16,945 nt of DNA from CALGFH01 sp045807325 (GTDB taxonomy: Bacteria > Actinomycetota > CALGFH01). Where the stretch lies: positions 1 through 16,945 of the forward strand of contig JBJMHP010000098.1 of NCBI GenBank assembly GCA_045807325.1. The letters are read 5' to 3'. Under the pieces are notes generated by a model. It worked only from the letters and a program-made list of their open reading frames with translations, had not been told where the DNA came from and searched no databases. Each line of letters begins with the position of its first letter. Position 1 is the first letter of the stretch. The position numbers were made by a program, and so were the translations under genes. Shown here one piece after another: positions 1-6,881 of the stretch.

Positions 1-297
1 GGCCTCGCCCATCACATAGGCGGTGCCCTGGGGACGCTGGGTGTCCAGGAACCGGGCCGTGGCCAGGGCCGAGGTCCAGATCGCCGTCTCCGGCACCTCC
101 AGGCCGGTCAGGGCCAGGCGGGCGGCCAGGTCGCGGGGGGTGTAGATGCTGTTGTTGGTCAGCAGCAGGAACCGGTGCCCGGTCTGCTGGAGGCGCTTCA
201 CGAACAGGTCGGCCCCGGGGATGAGCCGCTCCTCGTGGACCAGCACCCCGTCCATGTCCATCAGGTAGTTCTCGATCGCGGGTCGGTTGGTGGTCAT
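1..297 (-). CDS. HAD-superfamily (subfamily IIA, NagD-like) phosphatase, C-terminus beyond window
   Basis: The minus-strand frame is open from an ATG at 297 to the window edge and gives the first 99 residues. Motif I of HAD phosphatases is seen as YLMDMDGVLV (residues 11-20; DMDG supplies the nucleophile and acid/base aspartates). Motif II follows as LLLTNNS (residues ~44-50), then the PRDLAARL segment typical of the IIA (NagD/4-nitrophenylphosphatase/phosphoglycolate phosphatase) subfamily. Family knowledge predicts a soluble Mg-dependent phosphatase of roughly 260-280 residues whose cap domain and motifs III/IV lie outside the window. The substrate cannot be assigned from this part. A GGAG lies about 13 bases before the ATG, which is too far to be an ideal ribosome site. 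The gene is transcribed away from a 137-base gap that carries a TGTG/CACA palindrome. Confidence 0.85.
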   Translation of the reverse strand, partial: MTTNRPAIENYLMDMDGVLVHEERLIPGADLFVKRLQQTGHRFLLLTNNSIYTPRDLAARLALTGLEVPETAIWTSALATARFLDTQRPQGTAYVMGEA

Positions 298-329
298 CAG
301 GTGGATCGCTCCAATGTCGTGCCGACGCA

Positions 330-345
330 TGTGCGTACGTTCACA
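330..345. promoter_or_regulatory. CRP- or Rex-like palindromic operator candidate
   Basis: The 16-mer TGTGCGTACGTTCACA matches the CRP/FNR-type pattern TGTGA-N6-TCACA at nine of ten defined bases. It also shares the right half (GTTCACA) with the actinobacterial Rex operator. It lies 33-48 bases upstream of the phosphatase ATG, where a regulator could act on that promoter. A second overlapping palindrome, ACGCA-TG-TGCGT, occupies 325-336. This is pattern matching only; which regulator binds, if any, is inference. Confidence 0.3.
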
Positions 346-350
346 AGGTT

Positions 351-384
351 CCCCGGCGGGGGTTGCGATCGGGTTACGCCGGGG
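351..384 (-). terminator. Putative hairpin terminator downstream of the cNMP-aldehyde dehydrogenase gene
   Basis: CCCCGGCG at 351-358 pairs perfectly with CGCCGGGG at 377-384 around an 18-base loop. It begins about 50 bases past the stop codon of the minus-strand dehydrogenase gene. There is no T-run, which is common for high-GC actinobacterial terminators. It could equally be a chance GC-rich repeat. Confidence 0.38.
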
Positions 385-434
385 CAAGGAATGGATGAAT
401 GCTCGGGACGCCCCCGCGGACCCGGCCGGCGGCG

Positions 435-2198
435 CTAGGTCGGGCGGGCCAGCCGCTTGACGTTGAGCAGGTTGGTGTAGGTGACGTTGTCGGTGGTGGA
501 GTTGCCGCCGAAGGTGCCGCAGCCCAGGGTCAGCGACGGGGTCAGGCCGTTGCCGACGCCGATGCAGCCCTGGGTGGCCGGGCCGTTGACCAGGATGCGG
601 CTGGCCGGGATCTCCTCGGCGAAGCGCTGCTGGAGGGCCTCGTCGCCGGTGTGGATGACGGCGGTGTGGCCGGCGCCCTGGTTGGCCAGCAGCCGCTGGC
701 AGACCTCCACGCCCTGCTCGGTCCCGCCCACGCTGAACAGCGACAGCAGCGGGGCCAGCTTCTCCCGTCCGAGGGGGCCGCCGACCTGGTCGAGCGCCAG
801 CGGCAGGACCAGCACCCGGATCGGCCGGTCGCGCCTGACGCCGGCCGCCTCGGCGATGGCCTGGGCCGACTGGCCGAGGGCCTCGCGGCGCAGGTGCCCG
901 TCGCCGGGGTCGAAGGCGTGGGCGGCGACCCGCTCGGCCTCCTCCGGCGAGCACACGGCCGCCCCGGCCTCCTCCAGGGCGGCCAGGAACGGGGCGCCCA
1001 CGGCCGCGTCGACGACCAGGTTGTCCTCGGACCCGCAGATGATGCCGTGGTCGAAAACCTTGCTCTGGACCACCGCGGCCGCCGCCGCCACCGGGTCGGC
1101 GTCGGCGCAGACCAGGGCGGGCACGTTGCCCGAGCCGACCCCAATGGCCGGGGTGCCCGAGCTGTAGGCGGCCCGGACCATGGCCGTGCCCCCGGTGGCC
1201 AGGATCAGCGACACCTGCGGGTGGCGCATGAACATGGCCGTCCTGGTCCGGCTGGCCCGCTCGACCGACTGCAGCAGCGCCGCCGGCGCCCCGTGCTCGG
1301 CCAGGACGGCCCCGATCAGCTCGACCGTGCGGGCCCCGACGCCGACGGCGGCCGGGTGGTGGCTGACGATCAGGGCGTTGCGGGCCTTGACGCAGATCAG
1401 GGTCTTGAACACCAGGGTGGCCACCGGGTTGGTCATGGGGATGAGCCCGAGCACCACCCCGACCGGGCTGGCGATCTCGGTGACCCCGCGGTCGTCGGGC
1501 GGGCGGGGGCCGATCCCCGGCCGGCCCTGGAGAGTGCGGTTCACCTCCAGGCTGGCGAAGCGGTTCTTGAAGGTCTTGTCGGCGACGTTGCCGATGCCGG
1601 TCTCGGCCACGGTGGCCGCGGCCAGCTCCTCGGCCCGGTCGGCCACGGCATGGGCGACCCCGTGCAGCAGGGCCTCCACCCGGGCCTCGGGCCAGCCGGC
1701 CAGCACGGTCTGGGCGGCCGCGGCCCGGGCCACCACCGCGTCGACGGCCGGGTCGATGTCGGCCGCGAAGACGTACTCCTCCAGGTGGCGGCGGGTCTCC
1801 CTGGCCTTGGCGGCGGCGTCCTGGCCCAGCGCCCGCAGCACGGCCAGGCCGGTGGGCGGGTCGTCGCGGCACAGCCGGCCCAGGCCGGCCTCGGACAGGG
1901 CGAGGGCGGCCACCTCGGTGTGGGCGTACGCGCTGGCCGAGCGGGGCCGGCCGTCCAGCAGGCTGAACTCGCCGCACAGCATGCCCGGCCCCAGGTAGGC
2001 GATGACCCCGTCGGAGTCGAAGTCGGGCCGCTCCACCTCCAGGCGGACCTCGCCCTCGGTGATCAGGTAGCACTCGGTGCCGCCGGTCCCCTGGGCCATG
2101 ATCCGCTCGCCGCTGGCGTAGCGCCGCCGCTCCAGGTACGGGTCGAGCAGCGCCGGGTCGGTCACCCCGAGCACGGCGAGCGCCGGCTGGACCTGCAT
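435..2198 (-). CDS. Cyclic-nucleotide-binding domain fused to CoA-acylating aldehyde dehydrogenase
   Basis: The protein has 587 residues. Residues ~1-140 are a CRP-type cyclic-nucleotide-binding domain, with the phosphate-binding cassette CGEFSLLDGRPRSASA at 75-90. Residues ~150-587 are an aldehyde dehydrogenase resembling the AdhE N-terminal half and other acylating acetaldehyde dehydrogenases: IASPVGVVLGLIPMTNP at 242-258, the cysteine nucleophile C388 in DHGIICGSED, and the C-terminal GCGTFGGNSTTDNV block at 559-572. Family knowledge gives interconversion of acetaldehyde, CoA and NAD+ with acetyl-CoA and NADH. No iron-alcohol-dehydrogenase half follows, so this is not a full AdhE. The ATG at 2198 is preferred over an in-frame upstream start at 2369 because AAGGAGG lies 6 bases ahead of it and the CRP-like domain starts just after. 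The fused sensor suggests allosteric control by cAMP or another nucleotide, which is inference. Confidence 0.9.
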   Translation of the reverse strand: MQVQPALAVLGVTDPALLDPYLERRRYASGERIMAQGTGGTECYLITEGEVRLEVERPDFDSDGVIAYLGPGMLCGEFSLLDGRPRSASAYAHTEVAALALSEAGLGRLCRDDPPTGLAVLRALGQDAAAKARETRRHLEEYVFAADIDPAVDAVVARAAAAQTVLAGWPEARVEALLHGVAHAVADRAEELAAATVAETGIGNVADKTFKNRFASLEVNRTLQGRPGIGPRPPDDRGVTEIASPVGVVLGLIPMTNPVATLVFKTLICVKARNALIVSHHPAAVGVGARTVELIGAVLAEHGAPAALLQSVERASRTRTAMFMRHPQVSLILATGGTAMVRAAYSSGTPAIGVGSGNVPALVCADADPVAAAAAVVQSKVFDHGIICGSEDNLVVDAAVGAPFLAALEEAGAAVCSPEEAERVAAHAFDPGDGHLRREALGQSAQAIAEAAGVRRDRPIRVLVLPLALDQVGGPLGREKLAPLLSLFSVGGTEQGVEVCQRLLANQGAGHTAVIHTGDEALQQRFAEEIPASRILVNGPATQGCIGVGNGLTPSLTLGCGTFGGNSTTDNVTYTNLLNVKRLARPT

Positions 2199-2204
2199 GC
2201 TGCC

Positions 2205-2211
2205 CCTCCTT
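2205..2211 (-). promoter_or_regulatory. Strong Shine-Dalgarno that fixes the start of the cNMP-aldehyde dehydrogenase
   Basis: On the minus strand AAGGAGG lies 6 bases before the ATG at 2198. It rejects the 57-residue N-terminal extension available in the same open frame, which is Gly/Arg-rich and runs across the divergent intergenic region. The rest of 2212-2367 contains a GTCAC/GTGAC inverted repeat (2275-2279 and 2289-2293) but no promoter hexamers I would trust. Confidence 0.7.
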
Positions 2212-2367
2212 GCCTCAATGCTCGGATCGGTTGAGCTTGCCTCCCCGTCGTCCCCCCGGCAAGAGGTGCCGAACGTCACATCCACCCGGTGACCCCCGGC
2301 ACCGCCAGCACCGCCCCCCGCCCGCCATCCTGAGCAGGCAGGACAACGCCACAGCGAGGAGACCACC

Positions 2368-2541
2368 ATGCGTCACGCCCTCGTGCCCGTGCACCTGATG
2401 CACTCGGCCCGCAGCGCCGCCGCGACCGCCTACGCCCGCTACGACGCCGACCCCGACCTCGAGGACACCGAGCTCCGCGCCGTCCGCCGGGCCCGTCGCT
2501 CCCGCCGACTCGCCACCAGAGTCCGCCGCACCCGCGCCTGA
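2368..2541 (+). CDS. Small Arg-rich hypothetical protein (57 aa)
   Basis: The ATG at 2368 follows GAGGAG (2356-2361) by 6 bases, a good ribosome site. The 57 residues begin MRHALVPVHLMHSARSAAAT. A short acidic patch (DADPDLEDTE) follows, and the C-terminus is strongly basic (RAVRRARRSRRLATRVRRTRA). There is no signal peptide or membrane segment. A GC-rich hairpin starts 19 bases after the TGA, so ribosome site, ORF and terminator form a plausible single-gene unit divergent from the cNMP-aldehyde dehydrogenase. I recognise no family. The basic tail could contact nucleic acid, but that is a guess. Confidence 0.55.
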   Translation: MRHALVPVHLMHSARSAAATAYARYDADPDLEDTELRAVRRARRSRRLATRVRRTRA

Positions 2542-2559
2542 GAGCAGGCCACGCCTGAA

Positions 2560-2600
2560 CCCCGTGGCGCGCACGCCCGAACCCCGGGGCGCCCACGGGG
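2560..2600 (+). terminator. Putative terminator after the small Arg-rich ORF
   Basis: CCCCGTGG (2560-2567) pairs with CCACGGGG (2593-2600), and the stem can extend by four more GCGC pairs across a single-base bulge. No T-run follows. The position, just downstream of the 2541 stop and upstream of the ABC-F gene, supports a transcription end. The remaining gap to 2744 shows nothing else beyond CACGTG at about 2691. Confidence 0.4.
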
Positions 2601-2744
2601 CCCCACCCCGGGCAGGCCGAAACCTCCCGGCACCACTCCTCGCAGCTCCTCCTCGCCCTCATCGCACCCCTTCCCAGCCTCCTGACAGCCACGTGTCGTC
2701 CTTTTTCGGCTGCGCGGCCGGAGCCGGGCGTGCCAGGCTGGGGG

Positions 2745-4385
2745 ATGCTCGCCGCCAGGAACCTCACCGTGATCCGTGGCGCTCAGGTCGTGCTCGACGG
2801 CGTCGACCTGGTCGTCGACGGGACCAGCCGCATCGGCGTGCTGGGCCGCAACGGCGCCGGCAAGTCGACCCTGCTGCGCTGCCTGGCCGGCCTGGAGGCC
2901 CCGACCAGCGGCACGGTCGAGCGGTCGCCGCCCGGCCTCAACGTCGGCTACCTGGCCCAGGAGCCGGACCCCCTCCCGGGCGAGACCACCACCGCCTACC
3001 TGCGCCGGCGCACCGGCCTGGCCGTGGCCGAGGAGGCCATGCAGGCCGCCCTGGCCGCCGTCGGCGACCACCCGGGCCGGCGCGAGCTGGAGGCCTACGA
3101 CGACGCCCTGGGCCGCTTCCTCGCCCTCGGCGGCGACGACCACGACACCCGCGCCCCGAAGGTCCTGGCCGACGTCGGCCTGGACCCCGACGTCCTCCAG
3201 GTCCCCCTGGCCCGGCTGTCGGGCGGCCAGCGGGTCAAGGCCGGCCTGGCCGCCATCCTGCTCGCCCGCTTCGACGTGCTGCTGCTGGACGAGCCGACCA
3301 ACAACCTCGACTTCGACGGCCTGGCCCGCCTGGAGCGGTTCCTGGCCGGCGAGGAGCGGCCGGTGGTGCTGGTCAGCCACGACCGGGCGTTCCTGTCGGC
3401 CACCACCACCCGGATCGCCGAGCTCGACCTGCACAGCCGCCGCCTGGCCGAGTACGGGGGCGGCTACGACGCCTATGTGGAGGAGCGCCGCCGCCGGCGC
3501 GAGCAGGCGTACGCCGACTACGAGGAGACCCGGACCGAGCGGGCCCGGCTGGAGGAGGCGGCCCGCCAGAAGCGCGAGTGGGCGGCCAGCCGCCGGGGCG
3601 AGCGGCGCACCGACAACGACCGTGCCCTGGCCGGCCGGCGCAAGGAGCGGGCCACCGCCGGGGCGACCAAGGCCAAGGCGATCGAGCGGCGCCTGGAGCG
3701 CCTCGGCGACCCCGAGAAGCCCTGGGAGAGCTGGGACCTGCGCCTGTCGCTCCAGCCCGGCCGGCGCAGCGGCGAGGTCGTGGCCAGCCTGGCCGGGGCC
3801 GTCGTCCACCGCGGCCGCTTCCGGCTCGGCCCGGTCGACCTCGAGCTGCGCTGGCGCGACCGCCTCGCCCTGACCGGGGCCAACGGGGCCGGCAAGTCGA
3901 CCCTGCTCGGGCTGCTGACCGGCGAGCTGCGCCCCACCGCGGGCACCGTCCGGCTGGGGTCGGGCGTGGTCGTCGGCCACCTCGGCCAGGACCGCACGTC
4001 GGGGGAGGGCACGCTGCTGGAGGCGGTCCGGGAGCGGACCGAGCTGTCGGTCGAGGAGGCGCGGTCGCTGCTGGCCAAGTTCGACCTGGGTCCCGAGCAC
4101 CTGGCCAGGGCCGAGGCCGACCTGTCGCCGGGCGAGCGGTCCCGGGCCGGCCTGGCCGTCCTTGTCGCCAAGGGGACAAATCTGCTCTTGCTCGACGAGC
4201 CCACCAACCACCTGGACCTGGACGCCATCGAGGAGCTGGAAGGGGCGCTGGCCGGCTACGACGGCACCCTGGTGGTGGTCAGCCACGACCGGCGCCTGCT
4301 GGCCAACCTGCGCCTCGGGCGGCGCCTGGAGGTGGTCGACGGCCGGGTCGCCGAGGCCCCCCTGCCCGTCGCGACACCCGGATAG
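2745..4385 (+). CDS. ABC-F family ATPase (tandem ATP-binding cassettes, ribosome-associated type)
   Basis: The protein has 546 residues and two nucleotide-binding domains with no membrane segments. Domain 1 has Walker A GRNGAGKST at 34-42, signature LSGGQ at 158-162, Walker B with catalytic Glu LLLDEPTNNLD at 179-189 and the switch His in VSHDR at 210-214. A highly charged linker (~245-320, Arg/Glu-rich, coiled-coil-like) follows. Domain 2 has Walker A GANGAGKST at 378-386, variant signature LSPGE at 460-464, Walker B LLLDEPTNHLD at 481-491 and VSHDR at 512-516. ABC-F proteins bind the ribosomal E site, acting in translation or antibiotic protection; the subtype is not resolvable here. Start choice is uncertain: a GTG at 2730 has GGAG 6 bases upstream, while the ATG at 2745 fits the family N-terminus and lies 5 bases after a -10-like CAGGCT, as in a leaderless mRNA. 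Confidence 0.92.
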   Translation: MLAARNLTVIRGAQVVLDGVDLVVDGTSRIGVLGRNGAGKSTLLRCLAGLEAPTSGTVERSPPGLNVGYLAQEPDPLPGETTTAYLRRRTGLAVAEEAMQAALAAVGDHPGRRELEAYDDALGRFLALGGDDHDTRAPKVLADVGLDPDVLQVPLARLSGGQRVKAGLAAILLARFDVLLLDEPTNNLDFDGLARLERFLAGEERPVVLVSHDRAFLSATTTRIAELDLHSRRLAEYGGGYDAYVEERRRRREQAYADYEETRTERARLEEAARQKREWAASRRGERRTDNDRALAGRRKERATAGATKAKAIERRLERLGDPEKPWESWDLRLSLQPGRRSGEVVASLAGAVVHRGRFRLGPVDLELRWRDRLALTGANGAGKSTLLGLLTGELRPTAGTVRLGSGVVVGHLGQDRTSGEGTLLEAVRERTELSVEEARSLLAKFDLGPEHLARAEADLSPGERSRAGLAVLVAKGTNLLLLDEPTNHLDLDAIEELEGALAGYDGTLVVVSHDRRLLANLRLGRRLEVVDGRVAEAPLPVATPG

Positions 4386-4388
4386 ACT
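4383..4388 (+). promoter_or_regulatory. Possible -10 element for leaderless recO transcript
   Basis: TAGACT, a good actinobacterial -10 match, includes the TAG stop of the ABC-F gene. It ends 7 bases before the recO ATG, so transcription could start at or close to the A of the start codon. There is no clear -35 and only a weak GAG as ribosome site. Co-transcription from the ABC-F gene is also possible because the gap is just 10 bases. Confidence 0.35.
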
Positions 4389-4395
4389 GAGCGGA

Positions 4396-5124
4396 ATGAA
4401 TCTGTACCGCGAGCAGGGCGTCGTGCTGCGCACCTGGAAGCTCGGCGAGGCCGACCGCATCGTCGTGCTCCTCACCCAGGGCGAGGGCAAGGTCAGGGCG
4501 GTGGCCAAGGGGGTCCGCAAGACCAAGTCGCGCTTTGGCGGCCGCCTGGAGCCGTTCAGCCACGTCGACCTGTCGCTGTACCGGGGCCGCGAGCTCGACA
4601 TCGTCACCCAGGCCGAGGTCATCAACCCGTTCCGGGCTCTGCGTGAGGACTACGACCGGGTGGTCGCCGGCGCGGCCATGCTCGAGGCGGTCGACCAGGT
4701 CGCCCAGGAGCGCGAGGCCGCCATCCGCCTCTACCTGCTGCTGGTCCGGGCCCTGCGGACCCTGGACGGCGACCCCCGCGACCCGTCGGTGGTGCTCGAC
4801 GCGTTCCTGCTCAAGCTCATGGCCCTGGAGGGCTACCGGCCGGCGGTGACCGAGTGCGCCGGCTGCGGCGCCGCCGGTCCGCCGCAATGCTTCTCCATCG
4901 TCCGCGGCGGCGGCCTGTGCACACGCTGCCGCACCGGCGAGGAGTCGACCCTGGACGCGGCCACCATGCCGCTGCTGGCCGCGCTGCTCGGCGACGACCT
5001 GGACACCACCGCCGCCGCCGACCCGGCCCCGGTCTCCCGCCGCGAGGCCGGCGCCCTGGTCAAGGGGTTCGTCGAGTACCACCTGGACCGCCGCCTGCGG
5101 GCGTATCCCCTGGTGACCCGCTGA
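4396..5124 (+). CDS. recO: DNA repair protein RecO
   Basis: The protein has 242 residues, the usual RecO length. The N-terminal OB-fold begins MNLYREQGVVLRTWKLGEAD and contains the conserved GKVRAVAKGVRKTKSRFGGRL (31-51), followed by the helical region. A zinc finger is seen as CxxC (C154, C157) and CxxC (C175, C178). Family knowledge: RecO anneals SSB-coated single strands and, with RecR, loads RecA in the RecFOR pathway. The ATG at 4396 is the first residue of the family alignment; longer in-frame extensions would overlap the ABC-F gene. Its TGA overlaps the uppS ATG (TGATG), so the two are probably translationally coupled. The recO–uppS order is common in actinobacteria. Confidence 0.95.
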   Translation: MNLYREQGVVLRTWKLGEADRIVVLLTQGEGKVRAVAKGVRKTKSRFGGRLEPFSHVDLSLYRGRELDIVTQAEVINPFRALREDYDRVVAGAAMLEAVDQVAQEREAAIRLYLLLVRALRTLDGDPRDPSVVLDAFLLKLMALEGYRPAVTECAGCGAAGPPQCFSIVRGGGLCTRCRTGEESTLDAATMPLLAALLGDDLDTTAAADPAPVSRREAGALVKGFVEYHLDRRLRAYPLVTR

Positions 5125-5993
5125 TGCCGAGCCGCAACCCGCGGGCGCTGCCGCCCGACCTCGACCCCAAGGCCGTGCCCGACCACGTGGCCATCGTCAT
5201 GGACGGCAACGGCCGCTGGGCCCGGGCCAAGGGGCTGCCCCGCAACAAGGGCCACGAGGCGGGGGAGGCGGCCCTGTTCGACACCGTCGAGGGTGGCCTG
5301 GACGCCGGGCTGTCCTGGCTGACCGTGTACGCCTTCTCGACCGAGAACTGGCGCCGGCCGGCCTCCGAGGTGCGGTTCCTGATGAACTTCAACGAGCGGC
5401 TGCTGGTGCGGCGCTCCCACGAGCTGCACGAGCGGGAGGTGCGCATCCGCTTCATCGGCCGCCGCGACCGGATTCCCCCGCACGTCCGCCGGCGCATCGA
5501 GGAGGCCGAGGCCCTGACCGCGGGCGACACCCGCATGACCCTGGCCGTCGCCCTCGACTACGGCGGCCGCGACGAGCTGACCCGGGGTGTGCAGGCCCTG
5601 GCGGCCGAGATCCGCGCGGGCCGCGGCCCCCGCCGCATCGACGAGCGGGCCATCGCCCGCCACCTCTACGCGGCCGACATGCCCGACGTCGACCTGCTCA
5701 TCCGGACCTCCAACGAGTTCCGGATCTCGAACTTCCTGCTCTGGCAGATCGCCTACGCCGAGCTCCACTTCACCCCGGTGCTGTGGCCCGACTTCAACCG
5801 CCAGGAGCTGTTCAAGGCCCTCCGCGCCTACCAGGGTCGCCACCGCCGCTTCGGCGCCGTCCCCGACCAGGCGCCCGACCCCGACCCGGCAGCCGACCCC
5901 GACCCGGCTCCCCCACCCGGCCGCCCCGCCGCCTCACCCGGGCGCACCGAACCCACCCGGTCCGGCGCCGGGTCCCCCGGTGGGGGAGCGTAG
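5124..5993 (+). CDS. uppS: Isoprenyl (polyprenyl) diphosphate synthase, UppS family
   Basis: The protein has 289 residues. The cis-prenyltransferase signature is complete: VAIVMDGNGRWA with the Mg/pyrophosphate aspartate D27, the RNKGHEAG loop at 40-47, FSTENW at 71-76, and LLIRTSNEFRISNFLLWQ at 191-208 followed by YAELHF and LWPDF. Family knowledge: it condenses isopentenyl diphosphate onto an allylic primer to make the lipid carrier for cell-wall synthesis, at the inner face of the membrane. Two oddities are visible. The usual RTSGE/RTGGE reads RTSNE (N197 in place of Gly). A ~43-residue Pro/Asp/Gly-rich tail (247-289) extends past the conserved end. The start overlaps the recO stop. Confidence 0.95.
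   Translation: MPSRNPRALPPDLDPKAVPDHVAIVMDGNGRWARAKGLPRNKGHEAGEAALFDTVEGGLDAGLSWLTVYAFSTENWRRPASEVRFLMNFNERLLVRRSHELHEREVRIRFIGRRDRIPPHVRRRIEEAEALTAGDTRMTLAVALDYGGRDELTRGVQALAAEIRAGRGPRRIDERAIARHLYAADMPDVDLLIRTSNEFRISNFLLWQIAYAELHFTPVLWPDFNRQELFKALRAYQGRHRRFGAVPDQAPDPDPAADPDPAPPPGRPAASPGRTEPTRSGAGSPGGGA
5875..5908 (+). repeat. 18-bp-period direct repeat encoding the DPDPA tail of UppS
   Basis: CCGACCCCGACCCGGC occurs at 5875-5890 and exactly again at 5893-5908. Because the period is 18 bases, the reading frame is kept and the protein tail reads PDPDPAADPDPAP. This looks like an in-frame tandem duplication in a disordered C-terminal extension. Confidence 0.8.
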
Positions 5994-6001
5994 CTCACCG
6001 G
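5977..6001 (+). terminator. Hairpin spanning the uppS stop codon
   Basis: CCGGT (5977-5981) pairs with ACCGG (5997-6001) and GAGC (5986-5989) with GCTC (5993-5996), leaving a GTA loop that overlaps the TAG stop. A competing stem TCCCCC/GGGGGA (5973-5978 and 5982-5987) overlaps it. It could end the ABC-F/recO/uppS transcript. No T-run is present, and the acetyltransferase starts only 20 bases later. Confidence 0.33.
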
Positions 6002-6020
6002 TGACTCACGGACCGCGGCC

Positions 6021-6860
6021 GTGACCCGGCCGGCGCGACCCACCCTCCGCTCCGCCCGGCCGGACGACCTGGCCTGGCTCGGGCCGCTGTACGAGCAGTC
6101 GGGATTCGGGGCCCGGCTGGCCGGGGTGGTCGGCTTCGCCAGGGCCCGGCTGGACGGCGAGGTGGTGGTGGCCGAGGCCGGCGGTGAGCTGGTCGGGGTG
6201 GCCGCCGGGGCGGTCTTCACCGGGACCGGCTGGGTCGGGGGCGTGGCTGTGGTCCCCGGGCACCGGCGAGCCGGGCTCGGAGGCGCCCTCACCGAGGCGA
6301 TCGTCGAGTTCCTGGAGGGCCGCGGCGTGACCACCGTGCTGCTGCACGCCACCGCCCTCGGCCGCCCCGTCTACGAGCGTCTCGGCTTCGTGCCCGAGGC
6401 CGCCTACCTCACCCTCACCGGCCCCACCCGGCCCCCGTCGCCCGGCGACCCGTCGCTGCGGGCGGGCCGGCAATCCGACCTGGAGACGGTGCTGGCCCTG
6501 GACCTGGCCGCCACCGGGGAGGACCGGCGGCGGCTGCTGACCGCCCTGTGGCCCACCGGCGGCCTGGTCGCCGCCGGGGACGGTCGGCTCCTCGGCTACC
6601 ACCTGGCCTCCCCCTGGCGCTCCGGCGGAGCCGTCATCGCCACCGACCCCGAGGCCGGCCGGGTCCTGCTGGACGCGGTCCGGGTCGCGCCTGGCGACGA
6701 GGTCGGCATCTCGGTGCCGGCGGCCAACACCCCGGCCGTGCAGTCGCTCGAGTCGGCCGGCTTCTCCGAGCGCTACCGCACGGTCCGCATGCACCGCGGC
6801 CCCCGCGTCCCCTGGAACCCGGCCGCCCTGTTCGGCGCCCACAACCTGTTCTGGGGCTGA
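6021..6860 (+). CDS. GNAT-family N-acetyltransferase with a second, degenerate C-terminal acetyltransferase-like domain
   Basis: The protein has 279 residues from a GTG start. The N-terminal GNAT domain shows motif A VAVVPGHRRAGLGGALTEAI at 75-94, with the acetyl-CoA-binding loop HRRAGLG, and motif B-like VYERLGFVPEA at 117-127. The C-terminal half (~145-279) matches in outline the YitI-like Acetyltransf_18 domain: a GRVLLDAV segment, NTPAVQSLESAGF at 236-248 and the closing YRTVRMHRG at 252-260. Substrate is unknown. No good Shine-Dalgarno precedes the GTG, and alternative starts in the same frame are absent nearby. It lies 27 bases after uppS and ends tail-to-tail with the next gene. Confidence 0.85.
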   Translation: MTRPARPTLRSARPDDLAWLGPLYEQSGFGARLAGVVGFARARLDGEVVVAEAGGELVGVAAGAVFTGTGWVGGVAVVPGHRRAGLGGALTEAIVEFLEGRGVTTVLLHATALGRPVYERLGFVPEAAYLTLTGPTRPPSPGDPSLRAGRQSDLETVLALDLAATGEDRRRLLTALWPTGGLVAAGDGRLLGYHLASPWRSGGAVIATDPEAGRVLLDAVRVAPGDEVGISVPAANTPAVQSLESAGFSERYRTVRMHRGPRVPWNPAALFGAHNLFWG

Positions 6861-6881
6861 GCCCGCGTGGACGCCTCAGCC
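6855..6881. terminator. Symmetric bidirectional terminator containing both stop codons
   Basis: GGCTGAG (6855-6861) pairs perfectly with CTCAGCC (6875-6881), and GCG/CGC can pair inside. The TGA of the acetyltransferase (6858-6860) lies in the left arm, and the minus-strand TGA of the MDMPI-type gene (6876-6878) in the right arm. The hairpin would serve both convergent genes, which are separated by only 15 bases. Confidence 0.5.

Noticed and set aside
399..2234. 611-residue plus-strand open frame
   Set aside because: Antisense to the cNMP-aldehyde dehydrogenase, low-complexity Gly/Arg/Asp composition and no recognisable domain; a GC-rich shadow frame.
2198..2369. 57-residue N-terminal extension of the cNMP-aldehyde dehydrogenase
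   Set aside because: AAGGAGG 6 bases before the ATG at 2198 and the start of the CRP-like domain there make the extension unnecessary; it also covers the divergent promoter region.
2439..4625. 728-residue minus-strand open frame
   Set aside because: Antisense to the ABC-F gene; composition is Ala/Gly/Gln/Val repeats typical of shadow frames in high-GC DNA.
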